A DNA stretch of 64,000 nt, taken from contig JAJUGV010000003.1 in assembly GCA_029265795.1 (NCBI GenBank), forward strand, positions 1-64,000. Direction: 5' to 3'. Positions 46,730 through 55,904 of the stretch are shown one piece after another. The notes under the pieces are model-generated. The model was not told where the DNA came from and searched no databases. It saw nothing but the letters and a program-made list of their open reading frames with translations. The DNA is from Alcaligenaceae bacterium. Its GTDB lineage: Bacteria > Pseudomonadota > Gammaproteobacteria > Burkholderiales > Burkholderiaceae_B. The translations under genes and the position numbers were made by a program. Each line of letters begins with the position of its first letter. The first letter of the stretch is position 1.

Positions 46730-48153
46730 CACAGACTGCCGGCGCATTGCCGCCCGCGCCGGTTCCTCCTGCAGTCATCGAATGGCTGCAGGGGCTGCTA
46801 CGGGAACGCTTTCATAACGACTTGCTTCTGACCCAGGCGGATAACGGAAGCTGGCGGCTATCCCTGCCGGAGAGCGAGACGTGCGTACGGCTGCGGTGCG
46901 ACTTCGATATTTTCCAGAGTGACCCCAGGCAGCTGCCCTGCGGCCATTGGTTACCCCAGGAAGAGACGCACTGGTTGCCCGAAGGTTGTGTCGGGCTGCC
47001 CACGCCCGGCGCCGCCCACTCACCCCAACGGATGGTTGAGCACGACGATGATGGTTACCTGCTGCACTATGACTTGCTCAGCCTCGCTTACTGGATGCTG
47101 AGCCGGCGCGAGGAAGCCGGTCGAAAAGACCTGGACCCCCACGGACGTTTTCCGGCGGAGGCCTCGCACGCATTCCGCCATGGCTACCTTGAACGGCCTA
47201 TTGTGGACGAATGGCTGGAAGTGCTTCGTAAAGCCATGCTGGCTGCCTGGCCTCGTCTGGCCATGCATCCGCAACAGTACAGCATTCGCCTGTCTCATGA
47301 TGTCGATACCCCCGCACGCTATGGCCTGATGGGCGGGGGCCGCCTGATACGCAATATGCTGGTGGACATGCTGCGCGAACACAGTCGCGACCGGCGCGCC
47401 CTAATGAAAGCGCCCTGGATTTGGAGTGCCAGCGCGCAGCGCCTGGATCCGCGTGACCCGTTCAACACCTTTGAGTGGATTATGGATCGCTCAGAGGAAG
47501 CGGGCCTGCACAACGCGTTCTATTTCATTTGTGGTCGTACTGACGCTAAGCGCGACGGCGACTATCCGCCCGGGCATCCGGCAATCATTGAACTGATGCG
47601 CCGCATCCATGCGCGTGGCCATGAGATCGGCCTGCACCCCAGCTACAACACCTATCTCGATCCGACTGCGCTGGCAGCCGAGGCCGAGAACCTGCGCCGT
47701 TACTGCGAACAGGCGGGCGTTCAGCAGTCGGAGTTCGGTGTACGCATGCACTATCTACGCTGGCAGACGCCCGACACACCGCGCGCGCAGGTGGCTGCGG
47801 GACTGGTGTACGACACCACGCTTGGCTACGCGAAGCACCCCGGCTTTCGTTGCGGTACCTGCCATGAATTCCAGGCTTTCGATCCCCTGAAGGGGGAAGC
47901 CATGCCATTGCGGCTGCGGCCCTTAATCGTCATGGAGTCCACCATCATTCAGGGCTTGCGTGCCAAGGACAGCGGCGCGGCGGAAGCGCGCATGATGCGC
48001 CTGATGCAGGCGTGTCGGCGCGTTCGGGGCTGCTTTACCTTGCTATGGCACAACACCATGCTCGAGCACCCCCACCAGCGCCGCGTGTACGAACGCGTGC
48101 TGAGCCATCACAGGGAACTGGCTGTTCCTCCGACCCAGCGGGTGCCCTCATGA
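46726..48153 (+). CDS. Polysaccharide deacetylase family protein
   Basis: A 475-aa protein with a NodB-like domain in its C-terminal two thirds. LSHDVDT (189-195) supplies the Asp pair and HEIGLHPS (299-306) the metal-binding histidines; the family barrel continues to LLWHNTM. The N-terminal 170 residues are of unknown fold, possibly substrate-binding. No signal peptide is evident, so it may act in the cytoplasm on a sugar nucleotide or lipid-linked intermediate rather than on exported polymer. The start overlaps the preceding transferase stop in an ATGA, suggesting the two work together: deacetylation followed by re-acylation. Confidence 0.82.
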   Translation: MTQTAGALPPAPVPPAVIEWLQGLLRERFHNDLLLTQADNGSWRLSLPESETCVRLRCDFDIFQSDPRQLPCGHWLPQEETHWLPEGCVGLPTPGAAHSPQRMVEHDDDGYLLHYDLLSLAYWMLSRREEAGRKDLDPHGRFPAEASHAFRHGYLERPIVDEWLEVLRKAMLAAWPRLAMHPQQYSIRLSHDVDTPARYGLMGGGRLIRNMLVDMLREHSRDRRALMKAPWIWSASAQRLDPRDPFNTFEWIMDRSEEAGLHNAFYFICGRTDAKRDGDYPPGHPAIIELMRRIHARGHEIGLHPSYNTYLDPTALAAEAENLRRYCEQAGVQQSEFGVRMHYLRWQTPDTPRAQVAAGLVYDTTLGYAKHPGFRCGTCHEFQAFDPLKGEAMPLRLRPLIVMESTIIQGLRAKDSGAAEARMMRLMQACRRVRGCFTLLWHNTMLEHPHQRRVYERVLSHHRELAVPPTQRVPS

Positions 48154-49214
48154 AGACCATCATGACCGTACTGGGCGCAAGGCCCCAATTCGTGAAGGCG
48201 GCAGCCGTCTCTCGGGCCATTGCAGAAGAAGCCCGGCTGCAAGAGCACATCATCCACACCGGACAGCATTATGACCCCTCGATGTCCGATGTCTTCTTCG
48301 AAGAAATGGAGATTCCCCGTCCACACCATCATTTGGGCGTGGGGGGTGGCAGCCATGGCGCAATGACGGGCGAACAACTGCGCCGCATCGAAGACATCCT
48401 GCTTAGCGAGCAGCCTGACTGGGTCATGGTGTACGGCGATACGAACTCCACGCTGGCCGGTGCGCTGGCGGCGGCCAAGCTGCACATCCCCGTGGCGCAC
48501 GTTGAAGCCGGCTTGAGATCATTCAACCGCCGCATGCCGGAAGAGATCAACCGTGTGCTGACGGATCACTTGGCTGAGCTGCTTTTTGTACCGACTCAGG
48601 GTGCTGAGCAACAACTGCAGCGCGAAGGTATTGCGCCGGAACGCATTCATCTGACGGGCGATGTCATGCTGGACGCCGCCCTTCACTATCGCAAGCGCGC
48701 CCGCCCTCCCGCCTGGTTCGACGCGCTGGGGATGGAGCCCGGCGGCTTCCTGCTGTGCACCATCCACAGAGCCGAGAACACGGATAGCCCGCAGCGCCTG
48801 GCCGATATTTTCAAAGGACTGGCTGCCGCAAAGCTGCCCATCCTCCTGCCCCTGCATCCGCGCACACGCAAAACGCTGGAGCGTCTGCAGCTTAAGCCCG
48901 CTGCTCAGGTTCACCTGGTGCCGCCGGTCGGTTACCTCGAAATGACCTGGCTGGAAATGAATTGTCAGACTGTCATCACGGATTCAGGCGGTGTTCAGAA
49001 AGAGGCCTACTTCCACGGCAAACCTTGTCTCACGCTGCGTGACGAAACCGAGTGGACCGAGCTGGTGGATCTCGGCGTGAACACATTGACCGGTGCGGAT
49101 CCCGAACGGATTGCCGAATATCTCAATGCTCCCCCTTGCGCACCCAGCTGCGGCGACGTCTACGGTGACGGCCGCGCTGCCAGGATGATTGCGCGGATAC
49201 TTGCAGAGTCCTGA
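48150..49214 (+). CDS. wlbD: UDP-diacetamido-glucuronate 2-epimerase (WlbD/WbpI; WecB family)
   Basis: A 354-aa non-hydrolysing UDP-GlcNAc 2-epimerase-fold enzyme: VLGARPQFVKAAAVSRAI, THTGQH-type IIHTGQHYD, VMVYGDTNSTLAGALAA, HVEAGLRSFNRRMPEEINR and DSGGVQKEAYFHGKPC. With WlbA-B-C in the same operon the expected role is epimerising UDP-GlcNAc3NAcA to UDP-ManNAc3NAcA. The start overlaps the deacetylase stop by 4 nt; upstream in-frame codons are rejected. The UDP-GlcNAc 6-dehydrogenase (WbpA/WlbO type) is not in the window. Confidence 0.92.
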   Translation: MKTIMTVLGARPQFVKAAAVSRAIAEEARLQEHIIHTGQHYDPSMSDVFFEEMEIPRPHHHLGVGGGSHGAMTGEQLRRIEDILLSEQPDWVMVYGDTNSTLAGALAAAKLHIPVAHVEAGLRSFNRRMPEEINRVLTDHLAELLFVPTQGAEQQLQREGIAPERIHLTGDVMLDAALHYRKRARPPAWFDALGMEPGGFLLCTIHRAENTDSPQRLADIFKGLAAAKLPILLPLHPRTRKTLERLQLKPAAQVHLVPPVGYLEMTWLEMNCQTVITDSGGVQKEAYFHGKPCLTLRDETEWTELVDLGVNTLTGADPERIAEYLNAPPCAPSCGDVYGDGRAARMIARILAES

Positions 49215-49218
49215 GCCT

Positions 49219-50550
49219 ATGCGCATCCTTCTCGTCACCTGTTACTTCTATCCGCAGAACCGCATTTCGGTATTGCGCGTTGGGCAATGGGCCAAATATT
49301 GGGCGCTTCAAGGCCATGAAGTCACCGTCCTGACCACATATAAGTATCCATTTATGGGGCCTTACGGCCTGCACCCTGCCATGCCTGACGGCGTTCAGGT
49401 AGTGGAGGTGCCATACCTGCCCAACTGGTTATGCAAGCGTCTGCAACGTCCTGGGCGCGCCTCAAACGCGAACGCGCACGAAGAGAGCACAAGTCAGCGC
49501 TTGCGCCGCCACGTTCGGCGCCTTCGCAGTCATATCGGCTCACTCATGGACATTCACGATCTATGGATCCGCCCTGCTCGGCGCAAGGCACTCGAACTCA
49601 TGGCGCAGCAACCGTACGACGCCGTTGTGAGCTCCTTCTCGCCCCCTGCCGCTCACATGGTTGCCAGTCGGCTTAAGCAGGCTCACCCCGGCATCATCTG
49701 GCTCGCTGATTTCCGTGACCTCTGGGCCCACAACCACATCACGTCCGCTAAGGGTCTGCTGCGCCATATAGAAACCGCGCTTGAAGTCCGAACTATGCGC
49801 CACAGAGCGGATGCCCTGATGACGGTGTCGGCACCGCTTGCTAATGACCTGCGCGGGCGTTATCCCGAGCTGCCCGTCTGGGTGGTGGAGAACGGCTTCG
49901 ACCCCGAAGAGTTTATGAACTGGCCGACACGGCTCGTCACCGCGCCGGATGCCAACGGCATGTTGCGCATCAGCTATACCGGCACGCTTTATCCCGGTCG
50001 GCGCGATCCCACCCCGCTGTTGGAGGCAGTAAACCGCCTGATCGATAAAGGCGTGCTACAGCGGGAACGCGTCGCGATCGACTTCTACGGAAACAATGAA
50101 CGCGAACTGGCTGATATCTTGAACGCCTGCTACGGCAACCGACATGGGGTTGTGCATGCACACGGTTTCGTCTCACGGCAGGATTCACTTGCTGCACAGG
50201 CGCGCAGCAGTCTGCTGCTGTTGTTGGAATCGTCGGAGCCGGCCGCACGCGGTGTGCTCACGGGCAAGGTCTTCGAGTACCTCGTGAGCGGAATTCCCAT
50301 TCTTGCAGTGGGCCTCGGCCGAGAAAACGCAGCCGGCGCCCTGCTTCTTGAAACGGGCACGGGTTTCTGCGCCACGACAGCCGACGAGATCGCCGCCATG
50401 CTCGTCCATTCGGTACAGAGCGGCCGCTTCGATTTCTATGCGCCCAAAATTCATCGGATTGCCTCCTATGCCCGAGATCGGCAGGCAGAACAGATCACGG
50501 CATTGCTGCAAGACATGCAAGAAGCTTCTCTTAGCGTTGACAAGGCTTGA
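49219..50550 (+). CDS. GT4-type glycosyltransferase
   Basis: A 443-aa GT-B protein. N-terminal MRILLVTCYFYPQNRISVLRVGQWAKYWALQGHEVTVLTT is the acceptor-domain start. C-terminal landmarks are ISYTGTLYPGRRDPTPLLEAV, HGFVSRQDSLAAQA and GKVFEYLVSGIPILAVG with the donor-binding Glu. It adds one sugar of the repeat unit at the inner membrane's cytoplasmic face; donor unknown. It starts 4 bp after wlbD, with the wzy-like gene 3 bp downstream. Confidence 0.87.
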   Translation: MRILLVTCYFYPQNRISVLRVGQWAKYWALQGHEVTVLTTYKYPFMGPYGLHPAMPDGVQVVEVPYLPNWLCKRLQRPGRASNANAHEESTSQRLRRHVRRLRSHIGSLMDIHDLWIRPARRKALELMAQQPYDAVVSSFSPPAAHMVASRLKQAHPGIIWLADFRDLWAHNHITSAKGLLRHIETALEVRTMRHRADALMTVSAPLANDLRGRYPELPVWVVENGFDPEEFMNWPTRLVTAPDANGMLRISYTGTLYPGRRDPTPLLEAVNRLIDKGVLQRERVAIDFYGNNERELADILNACYGNRHGVVHAHGFVSRQDSLAAQARSSLLLLLESSEPAARGVLTGKVFEYLVSGIPILAVGLGRENAAGALLLETGTGFCATTADEIAAMLVHSVQSGRFDFYAPKIHRIASYARDRQAEQITALLQDMQEASLSVDKA

Positions 50551-50553
50551 ATC

Positions 50554-51879
50554 ATGTTAATGATGCTGCAGCTTTATTACCTTGGTGTCTCCATCGCACT
50601 TTTCGCGTATGCCTTGTATACGCCTCGGTGCGCCCTACGAGCCTTTGTGCTGGGCATCTGCGCCAATGTCTTTCCGCTGGCCTTCGTTCATTACATGGAC
50701 ATGGATTTGGCACGCCTGGGCGGCCTGCCGCTGGCATATCTGCCGGGCACTGCTGTGGGCATCGCGCTGGCGCTGCGTAATGGCTTGCGATTCCCGCGCC
50801 GATACCTGACGTTGTATGTGCTGATATGTATCTATTTGATATATACGCTATGCAATACCGTGTTGCTGCGCGGCGTTTCGTTGACCAATCTGGTCTATTG
50901 GACGGCATGGCCCTTGAATTTTCTGTTGTTCATTGCCATGGCAGCAAGCGTGTCGCGGATGTCACAGGACTTCCTCAACCGGATACTTGAGGGTCTGGTA
51001 CTAGTGCTTGTTGCAGCCAGTCTGGTCGGGCTCGCGCGCTTCGCTGCCGGCTTCGAGCCGGACTCCAACTTCATGCCCATGGTCAACCGAAACGGTACGG
51101 TCGTGCTGATCGCCTTCCTGTTTCCACTGGTATTTCACGTGCATGCAACTCAGGGCAAATCGCGCGTATGGCTGCTGACTTGCGCGGGCGTCATCGGCGT
51201 CTGCGTTCTTCTTACCTTCTCGCGCTCGGGTCTGCTGGGCCTGTTGGCAGGAACGATTCTGTATTACGGCCGTTTTTCCCTAATGGGGCTACTTAAGTTC
51301 AGCGCCGCCGTGCTGGTGATCATTCTGTTTCTCAGCAGCGGCGTGGCCGAACGCACGACCGAGCGCCTGCTGATGACAGGCCTCACCATAACGGCGATGC
51401 TGGAGGGCCGGGAAATTGACCGCAGTGTCGGCGACCACAACCGGGTCGTGCTAGTGAACAGCGCCATTGCCAACGGCAAGGAACATTTCTGGTTCGGAAC
51501 GGGACTGGGCATGGAGAATTATCGAGCGGGCCTGCGCCGCGCCGGCACACCACCTGTCACCTCAAAGGCCCATAACTTCTACCTCTCTTATTTCGCAGAA
51601 CTGGGCCTGGTGGGCTTTGCGCTTTTACTCGCCATTCTGCAGCGCATCTATGCCGGCCTCCCCCCGCTGGCTTCACGTCATCGCGCGTTCCGGGTCTCAT
51701 TCCTGGTCACCGCTTTGATGATGGCGATGAACGAATACATCCTGCTGCCGGAGCTATGGCTTTTTATGGGCCTGCTGGCCGGAATTTCACACCAGCTCAG
51801 CTCGCAAGTACAGCTTGCAAAGGTGCGCAGACCGGTGCCGCGCACACTACAGTTTGACCTGGGAGGCAATCATGTCTGA
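50554..51879 (+). CDS. wzy: O-antigen/EPS polymerase (Wzy-like, Wzy_C family)
   Basis: A 441-aa membrane protein with about 11-12 helices. LLTFSRSGLLGLLAG begins the Wzy_C-type periplasmic region and WFGTGLGMENY...KAHNFYLSYFAELGLVGFALLLAI ends it, the usual polymerase/ligase signature. In an operon with wzx, wza and wzc the polymerase role is more likely than WaaL ligase. It overlaps the next gene by 8 nt. Confidence 0.85.
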   Translation: MLMMLQLYYLGVSIALFAYALYTPRCALRAFVLGICANVFPLAFVHYMDMDLARLGGLPLAYLPGTAVGIALALRNGLRFPRRYLTLYVLICIYLIYTLCNTVLLRGVSLTNLVYWTAWPLNFLLFIAMAASVSRMSQDFLNRILEGLVLVLVAASLVGLARFAAGFEPDSNFMPMVNRNGTVVLIAFLFPLVFHVHATQGKSRVWLLTCAGVIGVCVLLTFSRSGLLGLLAGTILYYGRFSLMGLLKFSAAVLVIILFLSSGVAERTTERLLMTGLTITAMLEGREIDRSVGDHNRVVLVNSAIANGKEHFWFGTGLGMENYRAGLRRAGTPPVTSKAHNFYLSYFAELGLVGFALLLAILQRIYAGLPPLASRHRAFRVSFLVTALMMAMNEYILLPELWLFMGLLAGISHQLSSQVQLAKVRRPVPRTLQFDLGGNHV

Positions 51880-53161
51880 CCAGTTCAGCATGGTGGAGCG
51901 GCACATCGCGCAATTGCTGTCCGAATTCCCACGTTTGAAATCATTCATTAAGCTCAGCTACACACGAGCCGCTTACTACCTGGGGGGCGGGCGACGCTCA
52001 AGCAAAATGGCCACCCGCGTCGCCCCATTGCGCGTCGGGCCCGATGACGCCGAAACCTTTTTCGGCTATTACGACAAATCACCGTTGTCTGAGCACGGTT
52101 GGCTGCTTTGCCATGTCGCCCGTCACCCCACCACTCAGCCCCCGCAGGCCACGCGCACAATCGCGCTGCAGGTCTACGATTTCAATAGCCACGAACTTGA
52201 GCGGCCGGCGCTGTCCATCGACAGCCATTGCTATAACTGGCAGCAGGGCACGCGAGCCCAATGGCTAAACGGCGACCACTTCATCTTCAACGATTTCGAC
52301 AAAAAACAGCAACGCTATATCAGTCGGGTGTATTGCGTCCCTGAACGTTGCGAGGTCAGCCGCTACGACCACCCTGTACAAGACTCTTGGGGCCGTGATT
52401 ATTTCCTGTCGCTCAACTATCAGCGCCTGTACGCGCTGCGACCCGATTACGGCTACCGCAGTCTGCCCCCTCTTGACGAAGCGGCACTCTCCCGCCTGGA
52501 CAATGATGGCATCTGGCGCATCGACCAGACCTGCGGCGCCGCCCGGCTGCTCTATTCCCTGCAGGATATCTGCAACATCGCCCCACAGGCTGAATTCCGG
52601 CAGGCCGTGCACAAGGTGAATCACATCATGATCTCACCGGACGGGCGGCAGTTCGTCTTCCTACACCGCTACTTGGTGGGTCGGCGGAAACTCGACCGAC
52701 TGATGCTTGCTGCCGCTGACGGTTCCGAGCTGCGCGTATTGGCCGCTCACGGTATGGTCAGCCATTGCTTCTGGCTACATGATGCTGCGGTGCTCTGTTA
52801 TGCCCGGGGTCCATCCGGTTTCAACGGTTACTACATCGTAGACACACATACTGGAACGATGACATCTCTGCTCAACGGCGCTCTGGATGTCATGGGCGAC
52901 GGCCACCCTTATATTCAGGGCGAGTGGCTGGTTACCGACACCTATCCGGATCGCAGGCGAATGCAGTACCTGGTACGCGCAAACCTCAAAACCGGCCAGA
53001 TCGAAGAGTTGGGGCGTTTTCACCAAAGTTTCCGCTATGGCGGCGAAACACGCTGCGATCTGCATCCACGCATCGCACCGGATGGCCGCTACGTTTTCTT
53101 CGATTCAGTATGTCAGGGCGGGCGCAGGCTATATGGCCTGGAACTTCCCGTCACACCCTAA
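51872..53161 (+). CDS. Unrecognised 429-aa protein, probable beta-propeller, in the polysaccharide operon
   Basis: The protein has no signal peptide or clear membrane segment. It contains repeated beta-rich units with GDHFIFNDFDKKQQRYISRVY, ISPDGRQFVFLHRYLVG and HPRIAPDGRYVFFDSVCQGGRRLYGLEL; such DG-rich blocks recall WD40/TolB-like propeller blades. It also has FGYYDKSPLSEHGWLLCH near residues 68-85. I cannot name a family or activity. Its ribosome site GGGAGG lies within the end of wzy. Its place between the polymerase and the initiating transferase suggests a role in assembly or sugar modification, which is only inference. Confidence 0.7.
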   Translation: MSDQFSMVERHIAQLLSEFPRLKSFIKLSYTRAAYYLGGGRRSSKMATRVAPLRVGPDDAETFFGYYDKSPLSEHGWLLCHVARHPTTQPPQATRTIALQVYDFNSHELERPALSIDSHCYNWQQGTRAQWLNGDHFIFNDFDKKQQRYISRVYCVPERCEVSRYDHPVQDSWGRDYFLSLNYQRLYALRPDYGYRSLPPLDEAALSRLDNDGIWRIDQTCGAARLLYSLQDICNIAPQAEFRQAVHKVNHIMISPDGRQFVFLHRYLVGRRKLDRLMLAAADGSELRVLAAHGMVSHCFWLHDAAVLCYARGPSGFNGYYIVDTHTGTMTSLLNGALDVMGDGHPYIQGEWLVTDTYPDRRRMQYLVRANLKTGQIEELGRFHQSFRYGGETRCDLHPRIAPDGRYVFFDSVCQGGRRLYGLELPVTP

Positions 53162-53231
53162 TTCCGCATTCCAACCCAATGACGCCGCGTGCCGTGGCGC
53201 CGCGGCCTGCCTTTCCAAGCAGGAGTCCCCC

Positions 53232-54629
53232 ATGTCCTTGTCTGTACTCATGTCTGTGTACGCCGCAGAGAAGCCCGAGTACCTGCGCATCGCCCTGGAA
53301 AGCCTGGTGCAGCAATCGCGCCGGGCGGAAGAAGTCGTGTTGGTAGAAGACGGCCCACTGCCCGAAGCCCTGCATCAGGTGATTGACGCTTTCCGAGAAG
53401 TGCTCAATATCCGTTCGGTCCGCCTGACGCAAAACGGCGGTCTGGCCAATGCTCTGAACGCCGGCCTTGCCCACTGCACTTACGAACTGGTCGCACGCAT
53501 GGACAGTGACGACATCTCGCTGCCGGAGCGTTTTGAAAAGCAAGTGGCCTTCATGACGGCACACCCCGAGATCGCGGCAAGCAGTGCCGCCTTGGATGAG
53601 TTCGACGAGACCGGCCAGGTGTTTTCCTCGCGCGTGTTGCCGCTCACCCATGAAGAGCTGCGGGAATTTGCACGGCGTCGCAGTCCCTTGAGTCATGCTG
53701 TCGCCATCTTCCGAAAAAGCGCCGTGCTGGCGGTGGGTGGCTACCCCCCTTTCAAGCGGTCGCAGGATGTCGCGTTGTGGTCGCTGCTGATCGTCAAGGG
53801 TTTCAAGCTCGCCAACTTACCCGACACGCTGTTCCAAGTGCGCGCGGGTGCAGCGTTCATGACGCGCAATGGCTTGCGTAGCTTTCACCATGAATACGCG
53901 GTGATCCGATACCAGCGTCGTATCGGCTTCCTCTCCCGAAGCGACATGCTGCGGAATTTGTGCGTACGGCTTGTACTGGCCGTGGTACCGCAAGGGGTTA
54001 AGAAGCAGCTGTATGCGCATAAGGCCGCGCCCGGATGGCTCGTTTATGCCGTCCTTAAGCGCAGCTTCGACATCATTTTGTCTGCATTGGGGCTGTTGCT
54101 GACCTCGCCCCTCATTGCCGCCGGCTGGCTGGCAGCCACTCTAGAGACCCGGCGCAACGGCTTTTTCACTCAAGAACGCATTGGGCGCAATGGAACACGG
54201 TTTCATATCGTGAAATTGCGTACCATGCGCGACGACATCGGTGACCTAGGCACCGTCACAACGTCAAAAGACCCACGAATCACACGCAGCGGCGCCTTCC
54301 TTAGACGCAGCAAGATCGACGAATTGCCTCAGCTGTGGAACGTGCTGATCGGTGATATGAGTTTCGTCGGCCCCCGACCGGATGTTCCCGGCTATGCCGA
54401 CACTCTGGAAGGCGAGGATCGCATCATTCTCAGCGTGCGTCCGGGCATCACCGGCCCCGCCACGGTGAAGTATCGCAACGAAGAAGATCTGCTCAGCAGC
54501 CAGCCCGATGCACAACGCTACAACCGTGAAGTCATCTGGCCTGACAAGGTCCGCATTAATAAGGAATACATCCATCAGCGCAGCTTTCTCGCCGACCTGC
54601 GCTGTCTGTACCAGACGGTATTTAGATGA
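53232..54629 (+). CDS. GT2 glycosyltransferase fused to a phosphoglycosyl transferase (WcaJ/PglC-type)
   Basis: A 465-aa two-domain protein. Residues 1-230 are a GT-A GT2 domain: LSVLMSVYAAEKPEYLRIALES, then the DxD-type DSDD at 91-94. Residues about 274-465 are a monotopic phosphoglycosyl transferase: KRSFDIILSALGLLLTSPLI as the re-entrant helix, TQERIGRNGTRFHIVKLRTM, the catalytic Asp363-Glu364 in KIDELPQLWN and VGPRP at 379-383. The PGT half transfers a sugar-phosphate to undecaprenyl phosphate to start the repeat unit; the GT2 half may add the next sugar. The start at 53232 follows AGGAG by six bases. A long upstream reading through the previous gene is rejected. Confidence 0.9.
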   Translation: MSLSVLMSVYAAEKPEYLRIALESLVQQSRRAEEVVLVEDGPLPEALHQVIDAFREVLNIRSVRLTQNGGLANALNAGLAHCTYELVARMDSDDISLPERFEKQVAFMTAHPEIAASSAALDEFDETGQVFSSRVLPLTHEELREFARRRSPLSHAVAIFRKSAVLAVGGYPPFKRSQDVALWSLLIVKGFKLANLPDTLFQVRAGAAFMTRNGLRSFHHEYAVIRYQRRIGFLSRSDMLRNLCVRLVLAVVPQGVKKQLYAHKAAPGWLVYAVLKRSFDIILSALGLLLTSPLIAAGWLAATLETRRNGFFTQERIGRNGTRFHIVKLRTMRDDIGDLGTVTTSKDPRITRSGAFLRRSKIDELPQLWNVLIGDMSFVGPRPDVPGYADTLEGEDRIILSVRPGITGPATVKYRNEEDLLSSQPDAQRYNREVIWPDKVRINKEYIHQRSFLADLRCLYQTVFR

Positions 54630-54671
54630 ACTCGAACCCCTAGCGAGCTAGCTACCCAAAGGAGCGCCATT

Positions 54672-55904
54672 ATGCTGGACACGAACCTGTCACCCTGGCC
54701 GGTCTTCACGGAAGAGGAAGCCGATGCCGTACGCGAAGTCCTTTTGTCCGGGCGGGTGAACTACTGGACTGGTGAGCAATGCCGTCTGTTCGAGCAGGAG
54801 TTCGCGGAAGCGACCGGCTGTGAACATGCGGTAGCCATTACGAACGGCACGCTCGCGCTGGAAATCGCCTTGCGAGCGCTGCAGATCGGCCCGGGCGACG
54901 AAGTGGTCGTGACACCACGAAGCTTCATTGCTTCGGTTTCCTGCGTACTCGCCGTGGGGGCGAAGCCCGTATTTGCCGACGTGGACCCCGACAGTCAGAA
55001 CATCACGGCCGACACCGTTTCAGCCGTGCTCACCCGCCGCACACGCGCCATTCTGTGCGTGCATCTGGCAGGCTGGCCGTGCGACATGGACCCGATCATG
55101 GCTCTGGCCAACGAACGATCACTGGATGTAATCGAGGATTGCGCCCAGGCACACGGTGCCTACTATAAAGGCAGACCGGTGGGCTCTTTGGGTCACATCG
55201 CCGCGTGGTCCTTCTGTCAGGACAAGATCCTCACAACGGGGGGCGAAGGCGGAATGATCACCACTAACGACCCGATTCTGGCAGCACGAGCCTGGACGTT
55301 CAAAGATCATGGCAAGAGTCGCCATGCGATGGCGCACACCGCTACCGGTGGAGGCTTCCGCTGGGTCCATGACCAATTTGGCACCAATGCCCGCATGCTG
55401 GAAATGCAGGCGGTGATAGGGCGCATTCAGCTACGCCGCTTGCCTGAATGGAGTGAAACGCGGCGGCGACATGCGCGCAAGCTATGGGATACGGCAGCCA
55501 AATTACCCGGCTTGCGGGTGCCTACGGTCCCTGAAAATATCGTGCACGCTGCCTATAAGTGTTATGTGTTCACCGACTTCGAGCAGTTGAAGCCTGATTG
55601 GAGTCGCGATCGCATTCTGAGTGCGCTTCAGGCGCACGGCGTACCCTGCTATACCGGCTCCTGCCCTGAAATCTATCGCGAAAGCGCTTTTGACGGTACC
55701 GGACTGCGTCCAGCCTGCCGTCTGCCCGTGGCGGAAGCCCTTGGGCATAGCGCCATGATGTTTCTGGTGCATCCGACCTTACGTGACGACGAGATTGACG
55801 GCTGCTGCACTGCCCTACAAGAAGTTTTGGAAGAAGCCGGTCTGTGTCCGTCGCGGCGTAGAGCGGCGTCTCAGGTCAGTCCACTGATACAGGCAGCGCA
55901 GTGA
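54672..55904 (+). CDS. DegT/DnrJ/EryC1/StrS-family sugar aminotransferase
   Basis: A 410-aa PLP sugar aminotransferase with PLP Lys185 in WSFCQDKILTTGGEGGM, AITNGTLALEIALRAL and VIEDCAQAHGA. It differs clearly from WlbC, and its loops resemble 4-aminotransferases such as PglE/PerA. With the WbpM-type 4,6-dehydratase at the operon's end it could form a UDP-4-amino-4,6-dideoxy sugar such as bacillosamine or a FucNAc4N-like precursor. A 4-nt GTGA overlap joins it to wzx. Confidence 0.88.
   Translation: MLDTNLSPWPVFTEEEADAVREVLLSGRVNYWTGEQCRLFEQEFAEATGCEHAVAITNGTLALEIALRALQIGPGDEVVVTPRSFIASVSCVLAVGAKPVFADVDPDSQNITADTVSAVLTRRTRAILCVHLAGWPCDMDPIMALANERSLDVIEDCAQAHGAYYKGRPVGSLGHIAAWSFCQDKILTTGGEGGMITTNDPILAARAWTFKDHGKSRHAMAHTATGGGFRWVHDQFGTNARMLEMQAVIGRIQLRRLPEWSETRRRHARKLWDTAAKLPGLRVPTVPENIVHAAYKCYVFTDFEQLKPDWSRDRILSALQAHGVPCYTGSCPEIYRESAFDGTGLRPACRLPVAEALGHSAMMFLVHPTLRDDEIDGCCTALQEVLEEAGLCPSRRRAASQVSPLIQAAQ

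Noticed and set aside
52887-53231. N-terminal extension of the GT2-PGT fusion through the preceding gene
   Set aside because: The extension reads another gene out of frame, while ATG 53232 has an AGGAG site and begins the GT2 domain exactly.
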